A DNA stretch of 50,295 bases, from contig ONRL01000045.1 in NCBI GenBank assembly GCA_900320225.1, positions 1 through 50,295 on the forward strand, read 5' to 3'. Positions 14,422 to 23,795 of this stretch are shown in pieces (within the stretch, counting starts at the first letter, position 1; the number at the start of each line of letters is the position of its first letter). The notes beneath the pieces are model-generated. The model saw nothing but the letters and a program-made list of their open reading frames with translations. It had not been told where the DNA came from and ran no database searches. The position numbers and the translations under genes are program-made. Source of the stretch: an uncultured Lentisphaerota bacterium (GTDB lineage Bacteria; Verrucomicrobiota; Kiritimatiellia; RFP12; UBA1067).

Positions 14422-15411
14422 ATGAAAGTCAGGACAGAGTCCGGCACGCAAGAGCTACGTGCCGTGTGGTTCGAGAACGGACACCTGCGGTTGATCGACC
14501 AGCGCCGTCTGCCGCAGACGCTTTCAATCGTCGAGACGGCGGACTGGCGCCGCGCCACGGAGATGATCCGGGACATGACCGTACGCGGTGCGCCCGCCAT
14601 CGGCATCACCGCGGCCTACGCGATGGCGCTCGCCCTCCGCGCAGGCGAGGACGCCGCTACCGCCGCCACGTACGTGAAGTCTGCCCGCCCCACCGCCTAC
14701 GACCTCTTCTACGCCGTCGACCGAATTGTGGCCGCATGTGCCGCCGGAGCAGACCCAGCCGCTGCCGCCAACGCCTATGCGGACGAGATCGTCGAGAAAT
14801 GCCGGGCGATCGGCCTCCATGGAGCCCGGCTCATCACCGATGGCATGAAGGTGATGACGCACTGCAACGCCGGGGCGCTCGCAACCGGCGACTGGGGCAC
14901 GGCCCTGGCCCCCCTGCGCGTGGCGCACGACGAAGGCCGCCGCCTGTTCGTTTACGTCTCCGAAACGCGACCGCGCCTGCAGGGCATGCAGCTCACGGCC
15001 TGGGAACTCGTCCAGGAGGGCATTGACCACGCCATCATCCCCGACGGCGCCTCGGCCCGCTATCTTTCCGACGGCGTGGGGCTGGTCATCACGGGCGCGG
15101 ACCGCATCGCGGCGAACGGCGACTTCGCGAACAAGATCGGCACGCTCGACAAGGCGATCCTCGCACGGCATTTCGGCGTACCGTTCTACGTGGCCGCCCC
15201 GGTCTCGACCTTCGACCCCAACGCCGCCAACGGCCAGGCCATTCCCATCGAATACCGGGCCGAGGAAGAAGTGACCTGCCTGGCGGGGCAGCGCCTTGCG
15301 CCGACTGGATCGCGCGCGCTCAACCCGTCGTTCGACGTAACGCCGGGCGAACTTGTTACCGGCTTCATCACCGAACGCGGGATCTTCCCGCCGGGTCATC
15401 TGCCCGCATAG
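14422..15411 (+). CDS. mtnA: S-methyl-5-thioribose-1-phosphate isomerase
   Basis: 329 codons, a normal length for the family. MtnA isomerises 5-methylthioribose-1-phosphate to the ribulose form in methionine salvage, in the cytosol. Family landmarks are VRGAPAIG (54-61), MTHCNAG with catalytic C148, TGADRIAANGD with D227, and NKIGT (237-241). The C-terminal block (NPSFDVTPGELVTGFITERG) is also typical. Paralogues of the eIF2B-like fold isomerise ribose-1-phosphate, but the CN(A)G and GADR contexts fit MtnA. It stands alone on the plus strand. Its stop is 15 bp from the end of the convergent Gfo/Idh gene. Confidence 0.9.
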   Translation: MKVRTESGTQELRAVWFENGHLRLIDQRRLPQTLSIVETADWRRATEMIRDMTVRGAPAIGITAAYAMALALRAGEDAATAATYVKSARPTAYDLFYAVDRIVAACAAGADPAAAANAYADEIVEKCRAIGLHGARLITDGMKVMTHCNAGALATGDWGTALAPLRVAHDEGRRLFVYVSETRPRLQGMQLTAWELVQEGIDHAIIPDGASARYLSDGVGLVITGADRIAANGDFANKIGTLDKAILARHFGVPFYVAAPVSTFDPNAANGQAIPIEYRAEEEVTCLAGQRLAPTGSRALNPSFDVTPGELVTGFITERGIFPPGHLPA

Positions 15412-15426
15412 GGGATGGCCCCGCCT

Positions 15427-16824
15427 TCACGCCTTCAGCTCGTCTAGGTACTGCTTCACGCCGAAGCCGGCGCGTTCCTCGCGGAACAGCATCGCGTTCG
15501 CCTGCGCGTCGTCCACGAAACGCTCCGCCTTCGCGTCCCACGTGAGCTTGCGCCCGAGCTTCATCGCCATGTAGCCGAGCACGCAGGTGGTGGACGTGCG
15601 CTGCGCCTCCTCCAGCGGCATGGCGAGCGGGCCGCGCGTGCGCATCTCCTCCACCCACTCGCGGTTGTGCTCCAGCGGACGCAGAAGCGGTTTCGACACG
15701 GGATCCTCGATCAACCCCCTGCGGCTGGCCGCGATCGGCAATCCGGCGAGCTTGCTCGTGGAGACGCCCACGGGGTCGGACTTCGTCCGCTTGCGCGAGA
15801 ACCCGCAGAAGATCCAGTCGCCGCCCTCGCCAATGAAGCGCACGCCGCACGGATACTTGCGCGTGGAGCCGAGCTTGACGACCGCGCCCGAGGCGTAGGT
15901 CCACGTAATGTCGCACTCGCCGTGCACGTCCCACAGTTTGCGCCCTTTCGGGTACTCGCACGTGCCCTCCACCGACACGGGGCCGCCCAGCTCCTCGCAG
16001 AGGCCGCGCTGCGCGGAATCGAGGTGGTGCGCGCCCCAGTTGGCGATCATGCCCATGTCGTATGCCTGGATCGTCATCCAGCCGCCGCGCGCGAAGATCA
16101 CCTTGCCGGCGTCGCGTCCCACGCCGCGCTGGTGGCTGCGGAGGCGCGAATACGGCGCCTCGGGTGCACAGCCCTGCCACATGTTCCAGTCAAAGTCGCT
16201 GGGCACGGGCTCCTCCGCGGGCAGGTCGTACTCCTTCGGGTCGTCGGGCAGGCCCACCTCCACGCGCACGACCTTGCCGAGGCGCCCCTCGCGCACGCAC
16301 TCGACGGCGTGGATGAAATTCTCCTCCGTGCGTTCCTGCGTACCGGTGCGGAGGATGCGCCCGTACTTCTTCGCGGCGTCGACGATCGCGCGGCCCTCGC
16401 CGATGGTCATCGCCATCGGCTTCTGGAGGAACACGTCCTTGCCGGCACGGCACGCCTCGATGGCCATCTGCGCGTGCCAGTGGTCCGGTACGGCGATCAG
16501 CACGCCGTCGACGGCGGGATCGGCGAGGAGGCGACGGTAGTCCTGATAGCAGCGCGCGTCAAGGCGCACGAGGTCGACGTCCGACAGCGCGATGAACTCG
16601 CAGAACGCGCTTCCGCCGTTTTTCAGGCACGACGGCACGTTGTAGGCATTGGCGATGCGTCCGCACCCAATCACGCCGAGCGCGAGCTTCTTCGACGGCG
16701 CCCCGGCGCCCAGCACGCGCGCGGGCACGAAGACGGGCGCCGCGCCCGCCGCCACGATCCCCGCAAGCCCGGCGGCGGACCGCCGGCAGAATCCACGCCG
16801 CGTCATTTTCATGACCTTCTCCAT
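15427..16824 (-). CDS. Tat-exported Gfo/Idh/MocA-family oxidoreductase
   Basis: 465 codons. The start at 16824 has GGAGG 9 nt upstream. A twin-arginine signal (MTRRGFCRRSAAGLAG) ends near residue 40. A Rossmann fold follows (GVIGCGRIANA), with catalytic Lys K135 in VFLQKPMAM (EKP motif with Gln) and the usual downstream GTQERTEENF. Such exported PVC oxidoreductases probably carry bound NAD(P) and act on sugars in the periplasm; substrate unknown. Between strand 2 (ALSDVD) and YQDYRRLLADP only about 8 residues remain, whereas relatives usually have some 20-25, so a small in-frame loss is possible. The promoter has TGGTATAAT (16868-16860) with a leader of about 28 nt. Confidence 0.85.
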   Translation of the reverse strand: MEKVMKMTRRGFCRRSAAGLAGIVAAGAAPVFVPARVLGAGAPSKKLALGVIGCGRIANAYNVPSCLKNGGSAFCEFIALSDVDLVRLDARCYQDYRRLLADPAVDGVLIAVPDHWHAQMAIEACRAGKDVFLQKPMAMTIGEGRAIVDAAKKYGRILRTGTQERTEENFIHAVECVREGRLGKVVRVEVGLPDDPKEYDLPAEEPVPSDFDWNMWQGCAPEAPYSRLRSHQRGVGRDAGKVIFARGGWMTIQAYDMGMIANWGAHHLDSAQRGLCEELGGPVSVEGTCEYPKGRKLWDVHGECDITWTYASGAVVKLGSTRKYPCGVRFIGEGGDWIFCGFSRKRTKSDPVGVSTSKLAGLPIAASRRGLIEDPVSKPLLRPLEHNREWVEEMRTRGPLAMPLEEAQRTSTTCVLGYMAMKLGRKLTWDAKAERFVDDAQANAMLFREERAGFGVKQYLDELKA

Positions 16825-16883
16825 GTCTTTATCCTCCGTTATCGAAACACGAGAGTCGCATTATACCACATTTCCGCGTTCCC

Positions 16884-18065
16884 GTGTGTGAGCAAACAAA
16901 CCACATCCGCAGAATATGCTATACTTTCGTCGCGGAGGCGATCGAGTTCGCCGTACCGCAGAACGTCCCGCCCCTCTTTGAGCCGGGCGTCACCCCGAGA
17001 TCCGAGGCCGGATGGCGCAACACGCGCCGCCCCGAGCTGAAGAAAATGCTGGAGACCGAGGTCTACGGCCACCGTCCCGTGGAGCGGCCGCCCCACCTCG
17101 CCTTCTCCGCCGCCGAGCCAGACGCCGTGATGATGGACGGCAAGGCCGTGCGCAAGCGCATCCGCATTGAGTACGGCGGCAAGTTCGGCACGAACAGCTT
17201 CGTCTGCACGGCGTTCATCCCGCGTGCGCGGAAGCCCGCGCCGTCGTTCGTGTTCATCTGCAACCGCCCGCCGGAGGAGAACATCGACCCCACGCGCCGG
17301 GTCAAGAGCGGCTTCTGGCCTGCGGAGGAGATCGTGGCGCGCGGCTACGCGACGGTCGCGTTCCACACGAGCGACGTCACGCCCGACAAGCAGCACGGCA
17401 ACACGCGCGGCGTGTTCGCCGCGTTCGAGGACGTGGAGCGGCAGTACCGCTCCCAGACCGCGTGGGGCGCGCTCTCGGCATGGGCCTGGGCCGCGAGCCG
17501 CGTGCTCGACTGGATCGAGACCGAGCCGACGCTCGACGCCTCGCACGTGGCGGTGATCGGACACTCCCGCGGCGGCAAGACGGCCCTCGTGGCCGCGGCG
17601 TGGGACGAGCGCTTCGCGATGGCCGTCTCCAGCTGCTCCGGCGCGGGCGGCGCCAAGCTGAACCACGTGGACCTCCCCGACTCCGAACACATCGTGCAGT
17701 CCATCGCCTCCCACCAGTTCTGGTACTGCCGCCGCTACACGCGCTGGGTGAACCTCGACGCGCAGACGCCGTTCGACCAGCACATGCTCGTGGCGCTCAT
17801 CGCGCCGCGCCTCGTCTGCATCGGCTCCGCCACCGACGACGCCCACGCCGGACCCTACGGCGAATACTGCACCGCGCGCTACGCCTCGCCCGCCTGGACG
17901 CTCTTCGGCAGGCAGGGGTTCGTGTCGCGCGGCTTCCCCGAACCCGGCCAGCCTCAGCAGGAAGGCGACATCTCCTACCACATCCGCGCCGGCAAGCACG
18001 ACCTCACGCCGGCCGACTGGGCATTCTACATGGACTTCGCCGACAAGCATGGATGGCGTAAATGA
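16884..18065 (+). CDS. CE15-like (glucuronoyl esterase-type) alpha/beta hydrolase
   Basis: 393 codons counted from GTG at 16884. RNTRRPELKKMLETEVYGHRP is typical of the CE15/acetyl-xylan-esterase-like group that cleaves ester links between lignin and glucuronoxylan. The nucleophile elbow is GHSRGG with S228. A Glu region (GSATDDAHAGPYGEY) and the C-terminal His (AGKHDLT) complete the triad. No signal peptide is visible, unlike most relatives. The start is doubtful: a good -10 box (TATACT, 16920-16925) lies inside the proposed coding region, and GGAGG at 16934-16938 would serve a start near 16941-16950 where there is no ATG, GTG or TTG. The HtrA-like gene follows directly. Confidence 0.75.
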   Translation: MCEQTNHIRRICYTFVAEAIEFAVPQNVPPLFEPGVTPRSEAGWRNTRRPELKKMLETEVYGHRPVERPPHLAFSAAEPDAVMMDGKAVRKRIRIEYGGKFGTNSFVCTAFIPRARKPAPSFVFICNRPPEENIDPTRRVKSGFWPAEEIVARGYATVAFHTSDVTPDKQHGNTRGVFAAFEDVERQYRSQTAWGALSAWAWAASRVLDWIETEPTLDASHVAVIGHSRGGKTALVAAAWDERFAMAVSSCSGAGGAKLNHVDLPDSEHIVQSIASHQFWYCRRYTRWVNLDAQTPFDQHMLVALIAPRLVCIGSATDDAHAGPYGEYCTARYASPAWTLFGRQGFVSRGFPEPGQPQQEGDISYHIRAGKHDLTPADWAFYMDFADKHGWRK

Positions 18066-18076
18066 AAGGAACGGAC

Positions 18077-19462
18077 ATGACAAGACCACTCGTGCGCCGC
18101 GCGCTTCACGCCGGAAGCGTCGCCGCGCTTGCAGCCTGCCTTCTGACGGCAGGCTGCCTCTCGCCTGACGCCGGCGGCAACGGATTCCGCGGCGTCATCC
18201 TCGAGGCGCGGCAGAAGGTGTTCCCCACGCTCGCCTACATCCGCGTCGTGCGCGAGGCGCTCGAAAGCGGAAAGAACGAGAAGCAGGTCGTCTCGGGTTC
18301 GGGCGTGGTCATCTCCCCGGACGGCGAGCTGCTCACCAACCACCACGTGGTGGACAAGGCCACGGAGATCCGTTGCCAGCTCTCGGACGGCACGGCCTAC
18401 ACGGCCAAGGTGCTCGGGAGCGACAAGGACCTCGATGTGGCCCTGCTCAAGCTCGACTGCCCGTCGAACACGCTGCCCTTCGCCGCCGCGACGCTCGCGC
18501 CCGACCCCGTCACGGTGGGCGACGTGGTGCTCGCGATGGGCGCCCCGTGGGGTCTCGCGCGGTCCGTCACGATGGGCATCATCTCCTGCACCGACCGCTA
18601 CCTAGAGGGATGCGGACAGTACACGCTCTGGTACCAGACCGACGCCGCGATCGCCCCCGGCAACTCCGGCGGGCCGCTCGTCGACACGCACGGCCGCGTG
18701 GTCGGGCTCAACACGCGCGGCAGCCTCTTCGGCGGACAGGCGTTCACGATCCCCTCCCCCACCATCCTCGAGGTTCTGCCGCGCCTGCGCGAGCACGGAA
18801 ACGCCCACTGGGCCTGGTTCGGGCTCAACCTCCAGCCGCTCCACGACTTTAACCACGACATGTACTTCCCCGACAGCAACGGCGTCGTCGTGGCCGGCAC
18901 CGACGCCGGCAGCCCGGCCCGCAAGGCCGGCCTCCTGCCGAACGACCGCATCGTGGCCGTGGACGGCGCGCCCGTCACGGTGGTCAACAGCGAAGACCTC
19001 CCCGCCTTCAACCGGCGCCTTGGACGGCTCGCGTTCGACAAGGAGGTCGCCTTCACCGTCGTCCGCGGCGGCCAGGAGCGGACCTTCCGTTTCGCGCCCA
19101 CCGAAAAGGGCCGCGTCGAAGGCGCCCAGAAGGCGTTCGAGCGCTGGGGATTCACCGCGAAGGAGATCAACCGCTTCGACACGCCCGACCTCGCCTTCTT
19201 CGCGGAGGACGGCGGGCTCTTCGTGAGCGCGGTCGCCTGGGACGGCAACGCCTGGAGCTCCGGACTCAAGGAGAAGGACGTGCTCGTCTCCTGGAACGGC
19301 AAGCCCGTGAAGACGCTCGACGCGCTTTCCGCAATCTACGACGAGGCCCTCAAGGCCCTGCCGGACCGCTCGCGCGCGAACATCGAGGTGCTGCGGCGCG
19401 GACGCAAGGTCCAAGTCGTGCTCAACTACCTTGAAGACACGGAGAAGGAGGTGCTGGAATGA
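18077..19462 (+). CDS. HtrA/Deg-like serine protease lipoprotein with PDZ domains
   Basis: 461 codons from ATG 18077, preferred over 18062 because AAAGGA is correctly spaced. The signal peptide ends in the lipobox LTAGC (C27), so the mature protein is a lipoprotein. The trypsin-like domain has a complete triad: H90 in TNHHVV, D120 in DLDVALL, and S197 in APGNSGGPL. Two PDZ-like regions follow (GTDAGSPARKAGLLPNDRIV and the C-terminal SSGLKEKDVLVSWNGKPV). Deg proteases degrade or refold damaged envelope proteins. The alternative ATG at 18062 overlaps the esterase stop. The 3' end overlaps the next gene by 4 nt (ATGA), implying translational coupling. A 10-bp hairpin lies over the lipobox codons. 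Confidence 0.88.
   Translation: MTRPLVRRALHAGSVAALAACLLTAGCLSPDAGGNGFRGVILEARQKVFPTLAYIRVVREALESGKNEKQVVSGSGVVISPDGELLTNHHVVDKATEIRCQLSDGTAYTAKVLGSDKDLDVALLKLDCPSNTLPFAAATLAPDPVTVGDVVLAMGAPWGLARSVTMGIISCTDRYLEGCGQYTLWYQTDAAIAPGNSGGPLVDTHGRVVGLNTRGSLFGGQAFTIPSPTILEVLPRLREHGNAHWAWFGLNLQPLHDFNHDMYFPDSNGVVVAGTDAGSPARKAGLLPNDRIVAVDGAPVTVVNSEDLPAFNRRLGRLAFDKEVAFTVVRGGQERTFRFAPTEKGRVEGAQKAFERWGFTAKEINRFDTPDLAFFAEDGGLFVSAVAWDGNAWSSGLKEKDVLVSWNGKPVKTLDALSAIYDEALKALPDRSRANIEVLRRGRKVQVVLNYLEDTEKEVLE
18131..18157. repeat. 10-bp hairpin across a lipobox
   Basis: GCAGCCTGCC-TTCTGAC-GGCAGGCTGC, covering the AACLLTAGC codons of the HtrA-like lipoprotein. Membership of the microelement family is uncertain. 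Confidence 0.55.
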
Positions 19463-21633
19463 AGAAGACAATCTTGATGCTGGCCGCGCTCGCGCCTTTC
19501 GCGGCGATCCTCGCGGCGGACAAGCCTGAGAAGTCCCCCGAGGAGGAATCCGCCGAGAAGGCGGCGCGTGTCCGTGCGATGGCAACCGCCTACGCCCCCT
19601 GTACCGTGAACGTGCGTTTCCGATTGAAGAGACTACCCGACGGTTCGTTCCCGGACACCAAGATGCAGTACCGTTGCCCCGCCTGCGGAAACTCCGCACT
19701 CCATCTCTCGCGCGACAATGACGACGACCTCCCGTGCCTCGTCACGGGCTTCGTCATAGCGCCCAACCGCGCACTCGTGCAGGATCTCGCCCTGCGCGCG
19801 GATTGGCTGGACGGGCTGGAAGTCGTTTGCGGGACCAATGCAACGCCCGCGCGGCTGGTCGCATGCTATCCGGACGAGAACGCCGTTTTGCTCGAGACCG
19901 ACCGACCGCTTGCCGGCGTGCGCCCGCTCGCCTTCACGGGAGACGCCACCAACAAGCCCTCGCTCTTCCATCTGGTCACAGACGCGGACGGACGCGTCAA
20001 GGTCGGCCTGCGCAAGGTCAACCGCGAGTTCACGCACTACCCGGCGACGGGCGAGGACTGGTGCGGCGCCACGCCGAACACCCTTGTGGTCGATGCCTCG
20101 AACCGCGCCGTCTCAGTCCAGATGCGCCTGGAAAGGAAACTCAATGACGTCTTGCCGAAACCGCCCTCCTCATGGCGCAGCGAGCCGTTCGCGGAACGTG
20201 AAGCGCGCATCGCGGCGCTCGAGAAGCGCGTTCTCGCGTCCATCCTGCCCGTCTACCTCCACATCGACGAGGAGAAAGGCGGCAACTCGGGCCGCCTGTT
20301 CATGTTCTCCGACGAAAGCAAGTCTTCCGGCGACGTCGACACGTTCGGCATCGCGCTTGAGGACGGCGACGTGCTGATTCCGCTCAACCTCGACTCGGGG
20401 AAGATCGCCGCCCTCGACAAGATGGAGGCCACGCTCCCCGACGGGAAGAAGGTCCCGCTCGAGTTCGCCGGCGCGTTCGCCGAGTACGGGCTTTTCCTCC
20501 TGCGCTTCCCGGACGGGAAGACGCCCGCCGGCGTGGCATCCACGCGCTTCTCCGCGGCGGAGCCCGAGAAACTGATGCGCCAGGCCGCCTACCTCGTCCA
20601 GCCGAAGAACAGGAACGGAAAAATCCAGATTTCCCTCGCCCCACGCGCGATCTCGGGCTTCAGGCGCGTCCGCGGCGGCGCCGTGGTGCCAAACGAAGCC
20701 CCCGAACCCAACGGCCTCCTGCTGCTCGCCTCGGGCGAGGTTGCGGCCCTGGGTGGGCATGTGCGCTCCGGCGGCGAAAGCTGGCGTTCGCGCACGGCGA
20801 TTCCGGGGGACCGGCTCGCCCGGCTCGTGGCGGCGCGGGACTTCGACCCCGAGTTCTCCGTGCGCAAGGGCAAGGACCGCATCCGCGTCGCCTGGATCGG
20901 CGTCGAAACGCAGGCCATGACGAAGGAACTTGCGCGCGAAAAGAACGCGCAGGGCTATCTTTCTGCGGACATCGGGCGCGGCTCGCTCGTCGGCAAGGTC
21001 TACACGAACACGCCGGCGGCGCGGGTCGGCATCAAGGAAGGCGACGTGCTGCTGTGGGCGCGCCGCACGTCAAGCGAACGCCGGGAGAAACTCGAGACGC
21101 GCGACCGCGAATTCGGGATAGACATCGAAAGCCTCTTCGAGAATCTTCCGCCGTCGATGTTCGACCGCGTGAACGTGACGCCTTGGCCAAAAGTGGAGGA
21201 AGGCGTGAACGACGTGTTCACGCGGATGGGCATCGGCACGAAGGTGGTGATCGCCTGGGTCTCGAACGGCGAGAAGCGCGAGGCGGAACTCGTGCTGGAG
21301 CAGGCGCCCGTCCACTACCGCACGGCGCGCCGCATCCGCAACCGCACGCTCGGGCTTGTCGCGGCGGACCTCACATTCGAGGTTCGTTCGTTCCTCAAGC
21401 TCGCGAACGGCGCGCCGGGCGTCGTCATCTCGAAGATGCAGCAGGGCAGCCCGTCCGCCGTGGCCGGCCTGCGGCCTTTCGAGGTGATCACCTCGGTCAA
21501 CGGCGAACCGGTGACGTCGGTCATCCGCTTCGCCGAGCTGATCAAGGGCAAGAAGGACCTCACGTTCTCCGTGCGCCGCCTCGACGCCACGCGCATCGTC
21601 CGCATCCAGCTGAAGGCCGACCAGACGAAATAA
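19459..21633 (+). CDS. Pseudoprotease partner with degenerate trypsin fold, zinc-knuckle-like CPAC and PDZ domains
   Basis: 724 codons with a signal peptide (MKKTILMLAALAPFAAILAA). YRCPACGNS (C73, C76) resembles half of a zinc ribbon. Residues about 95-150 align with the Deg protease core (TGFVIAPNRALVQDL, then CYPDENAVLL), but the His of TNHHVV is replaced and the Asp of DLDVALL becomes Asn. A GGNSG motif survives later. Two PDZ-like domains occupy the second half (TPAARVGIKEGDVLLW; GSPSAVAGLRPFEVITSVNG). Because the neighbouring gene keeps a full triad and the two overlap by 4 nt, this is probably a regulatory or adaptor partner of it. It ends one base from the convergent aldolase gene, leaving no room for a terminator. 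Confidence 0.72.
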   Translation: MKKTILMLAALAPFAAILAADKPEKSPEEESAEKAARVRAMATAYAPCTVNVRFRLKRLPDGSFPDTKMQYRCPACGNSALHLSRDNDDDLPCLVTGFVIAPNRALVQDLALRADWLDGLEVVCGTNATPARLVACYPDENAVLLETDRPLAGVRPLAFTGDATNKPSLFHLVTDADGRVKVGLRKVNREFTHYPATGEDWCGATPNTLVVDASNRAVSVQMRLERKLNDVLPKPPSSWRSEPFAEREARIAALEKRVLASILPVYLHIDEEKGGNSGRLFMFSDESKSSGDVDTFGIALEDGDVLIPLNLDSGKIAALDKMEATLPDGKKVPLEFAGAFAEYGLFLLRFPDGKTPAGVASTRFSAAEPEKLMRQAAYLVQPKNRNGKIQISLAPRAISGFRRVRGGAVVPNEAPEPNGLLLLASGEVAALGGHVRSGGESWRSRTAIPGDRLARLVAARDFDPEFSVRKGKDRIRVAWIGVETQAMTKELAREKNAQGYLSADIGRGSLVGKVYTNTPAARVGIKEGDVLLWARRTSSERREKLETRDREFGIDIESLFENLPPSMFDRVNVTPWPKVEEGVNDVFTRMGIGTKVVIAWVSNGEKREAELVLEQAPVHYRTARRIRNRTLGLVAADLTFEVRSFLKLANGAPGVVISKMQQGSPSAVAGLRPFEVITSVNGEPVTSVIRFAELIKGKKDLTFSVRRLDATRIVRIQLKADQTK

Positions 21634-21634
21634 G

Positions 21635-22534
21635 TCAGCGCACGAGTTTCTTGAGCGCGGCCTTCACCTGCGCGCGTTCGCGTCCGGCAAACGGCGCGAA
21701 CGGCGCGGCGAGGACGTTCTGGATGAGGCCCATCTCGGCCAGCGCGCACTTGACGCCCTTCAGGAACCCGATCTGCCCCTGACCGAGTCCATAGAGCAGA
21801 TAGGAGCTCATCGTGGTGAAGCGCTGGAGACGGCGCACGGTCTCCACGTCGCCCGCCTTCGCGGCGAGATACATCGCCTTGAACTGGGCCGGCCACAGGT
21901 TCGCGCCCGTGCAGACGCCGCCGTCCGCGCCGAGCAGCACGGCTTCGCCCATTGCCTCGTCAGGCCCCATGAAGAGCGAGAACTTCTCCGCGTACGGTTC
22001 GAGAGCGATGCGGAACTTGTTGAAGAGTGCGATGATGGAGCTGGAATCCTTCATGGCGACGATGTTCGGGTGCGCGGCGAGCTTCGCGATCGTCGCCGGC
22101 TCGATGATGGTGTCCGTGTGGGCCGGCATGTCGTACACGACGAGCGGCAGCGGCAGACGGTCGGCCATCTCCGCAAACCACGCCACGCATTCCGCCTGCG
22201 TGAGCTTGAAGTAGTACGGCGGCGCGGCCACCACGGCTGCCGCGCCGTACGCCTTGCACTTCGCCGCAAACGCCACGGCGTCGTCCAGGTCGGTTTCGGT
22301 GATGCCCACGAGGACTGGCACGCGCCCCTTCACGAGTCCACACACCGTCTTCACCAGCTCCTCGCGGACGGCGTACGAGAGGTGCGGGCCCTCGCCCGTC
22401 GTGCCGAGGAGGAAGATGCCGTCCACGCCGCCCTTCAGCAGGTGGCGCACCATGTTCCTCGTTCCCTTCTTGTCCAGCCGCCGCTTCGCATCGAGCGGCG
22501 TGACCATCGGTGGAATCAATCCAGTTAGTTTCAT
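21635..22534 (-). CDS. Dihydrodipicolinate synthase / N-acetylneuraminate lyase family aldolase
   Basis: 299 codons, the standard length. These class I aldolases form a Schiff base with pyruvate or a 2-keto acid. The fingerprints are GTTGEG (44-49), Y134 in VVYDMP and the Schiff-base lysine K162 in VAMKDSS. AGGAAAGG precedes the ATG. Position after an SSF symporter and a sialidase-like gene suggests a catabolic lyase (Neu5Ac lyase or 2-keto-3-deoxy-sugar-acid aldolase) rather than lysine synthesis. Substrate cannot be fixed from motifs seen here. It is the last gene of the minus-strand run. Confidence 0.85.
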   Translation of the reverse strand: MKLTGLIPPMVTPLDAKRRLDKKGTRNMVRHLLKGGVDGIFLLGTTGEGPHLSYAVREELVKTVCGLVKGRVPVLVGITETDLDDAVAFAAKCKAYGAAAVVAAPPYYFKLTQAECVAWFAEMADRLPLPLVVYDMPAHTDTIIEPATIAKLAAHPNIVAMKDSSSIIALFNKFRIALEPYAEKFSLFMGPDEAMGEAVLLGADGGVCTGANLWPAQFKAMYLAAKAGDVETVRRLQRFTTMSSYLLYGLGQGQIGFLKGVKCALAEMGLIQNVLAAPFAPFAGRERAQVKAALKKLVR

Positions 22535-22556
22535 ATTTTCCTTTCCTGGTCGCGAC

Positions 22557-23790
22557 TTATCGGACCAAACGCAGCAGCACGCCCGATCCGCGCGTCAAGG
22601 CGAGGTCGAATGACGGACCGACTGAAGACCACGAGCGATCCTGTGCATTAAAACGCTCCGCCGAAGTCGGTGCCTTCACATGGATCTTGCGATCTCGGCG
22701 GTAGTCCAGGTTCACGACCATCAGGTGCGTCGACCGGCCTGGCGCCTCAAAGCGCGTCACCAGCGTCGTGTCAGTCAATTCCTGCCCCGGCTTGAGTTCG
22801 GCGATGGGCGTTTCCGGTGTCAGCTTCAGCAACGCCTGTTCACAGTAGGGCGTCGTGCCAGGCGCCTGCAGTCCCTGCTGGTAGGCGCCGACGAACTTGA
22901 GCGGGGACAACTCCTTTGCGATGGCGATGAACTCTCGATTGAGCGTCTTGATTACCTCGTATTTGACGTCCGGCGTACCGTTCGTCGAAACGATGGAGCC
23001 TTCGTGTCCCCTGTGGCAATAGACGTAGTAGTAGATGCCGTGCGCGCCGTATGCCGCCGTCGTATAGACGAGATAGCGCATTTCGTCCGGTCCCGGGATG
23101 CGCGGAGCGCTGGGCGAAGCGGCCTGTCCCGGCCGCCAGGTGCAGGCCTGCACGCCGTTGAAGAACGGCACGCCCAACGCGCTCGCGTTCTGGCGGATAA
23201 TGCCCAGGTTCAGCAAGTAGTGCGAGGTGTCACCGCCGTTCTGGAACTGGTAATGGTCGTACGTCAGAAAGGCCGGACGGTAGATTTCGCCGAAGAGGCG
23301 AACATGTTCCCAGTAGGCGCGGATGATCTCGCCCTTCACGCCGAGCTGCTCGTTGTTCGCGTACGTCGGCAGGAGATTGACCCACGCGGCATGGTTTGGA
23401 TCGTGGCGGGCAAGCCATTCTTTCGTGTGGGCGAGCGATGCGAAAAGCCCCGCCGCCGGTTCGTCGTAGAGTTCGTAGACATAGAGCGCCGGATGGTCTT
23501 TCACGCGGTTGACCATCGCCTCCATCGCCGCCCGCCTTGGGCTTGTAGATGGCGCGCATTCCGTACTTGGCCGCAAGGTCCAGTTCCTCCGGCGTCATCG
23601 CCCACACGGTGTTGAAACCGCCCTCCTTCAGCTGGGCAAGCCATCGATCGGAAAGCCTTTCGTTTCCGGGGAAACCGGGGCCGGCCCAGTATGTCGTCAC
23701 CGGCTCGCCCGGATCCCAGGCCGCGCAGGCAGTTCCTGCCGCGCAAACGCCAAGGATAACAGCCCCTAGCACCATCTTTGTCTTTTCCAT
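22557..23790 (-). pseudogene. Exported clan GH-A-like TIM-barrel hydrolase, frameshifted
   Basis: The ATG at 23790 has a strong AAGGAGG 8 nt upstream and opens a signal peptide (MEKTKMVLGAVILGVCAAG). The first frame runs to YGMRAIYKPK near 23535 and then degenerates into Gly/Arg-rich text. The second frame takes over with AMEAMVNRVKDHPALYVYEL and YDEPAAGLF and continues to a TAA at 22557 with a normal beta-sandwich end. YDEP resembles the acid/base strand of clan A hydrolases. Alignment by eye suggests a few residues are missing at the junction. The function was probably glycan cleavage. A sequencing or assembly error would restore a single gene of about 410 codons. Confidence 0.75.
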
Positions 23791-23795
23791 CTGAA

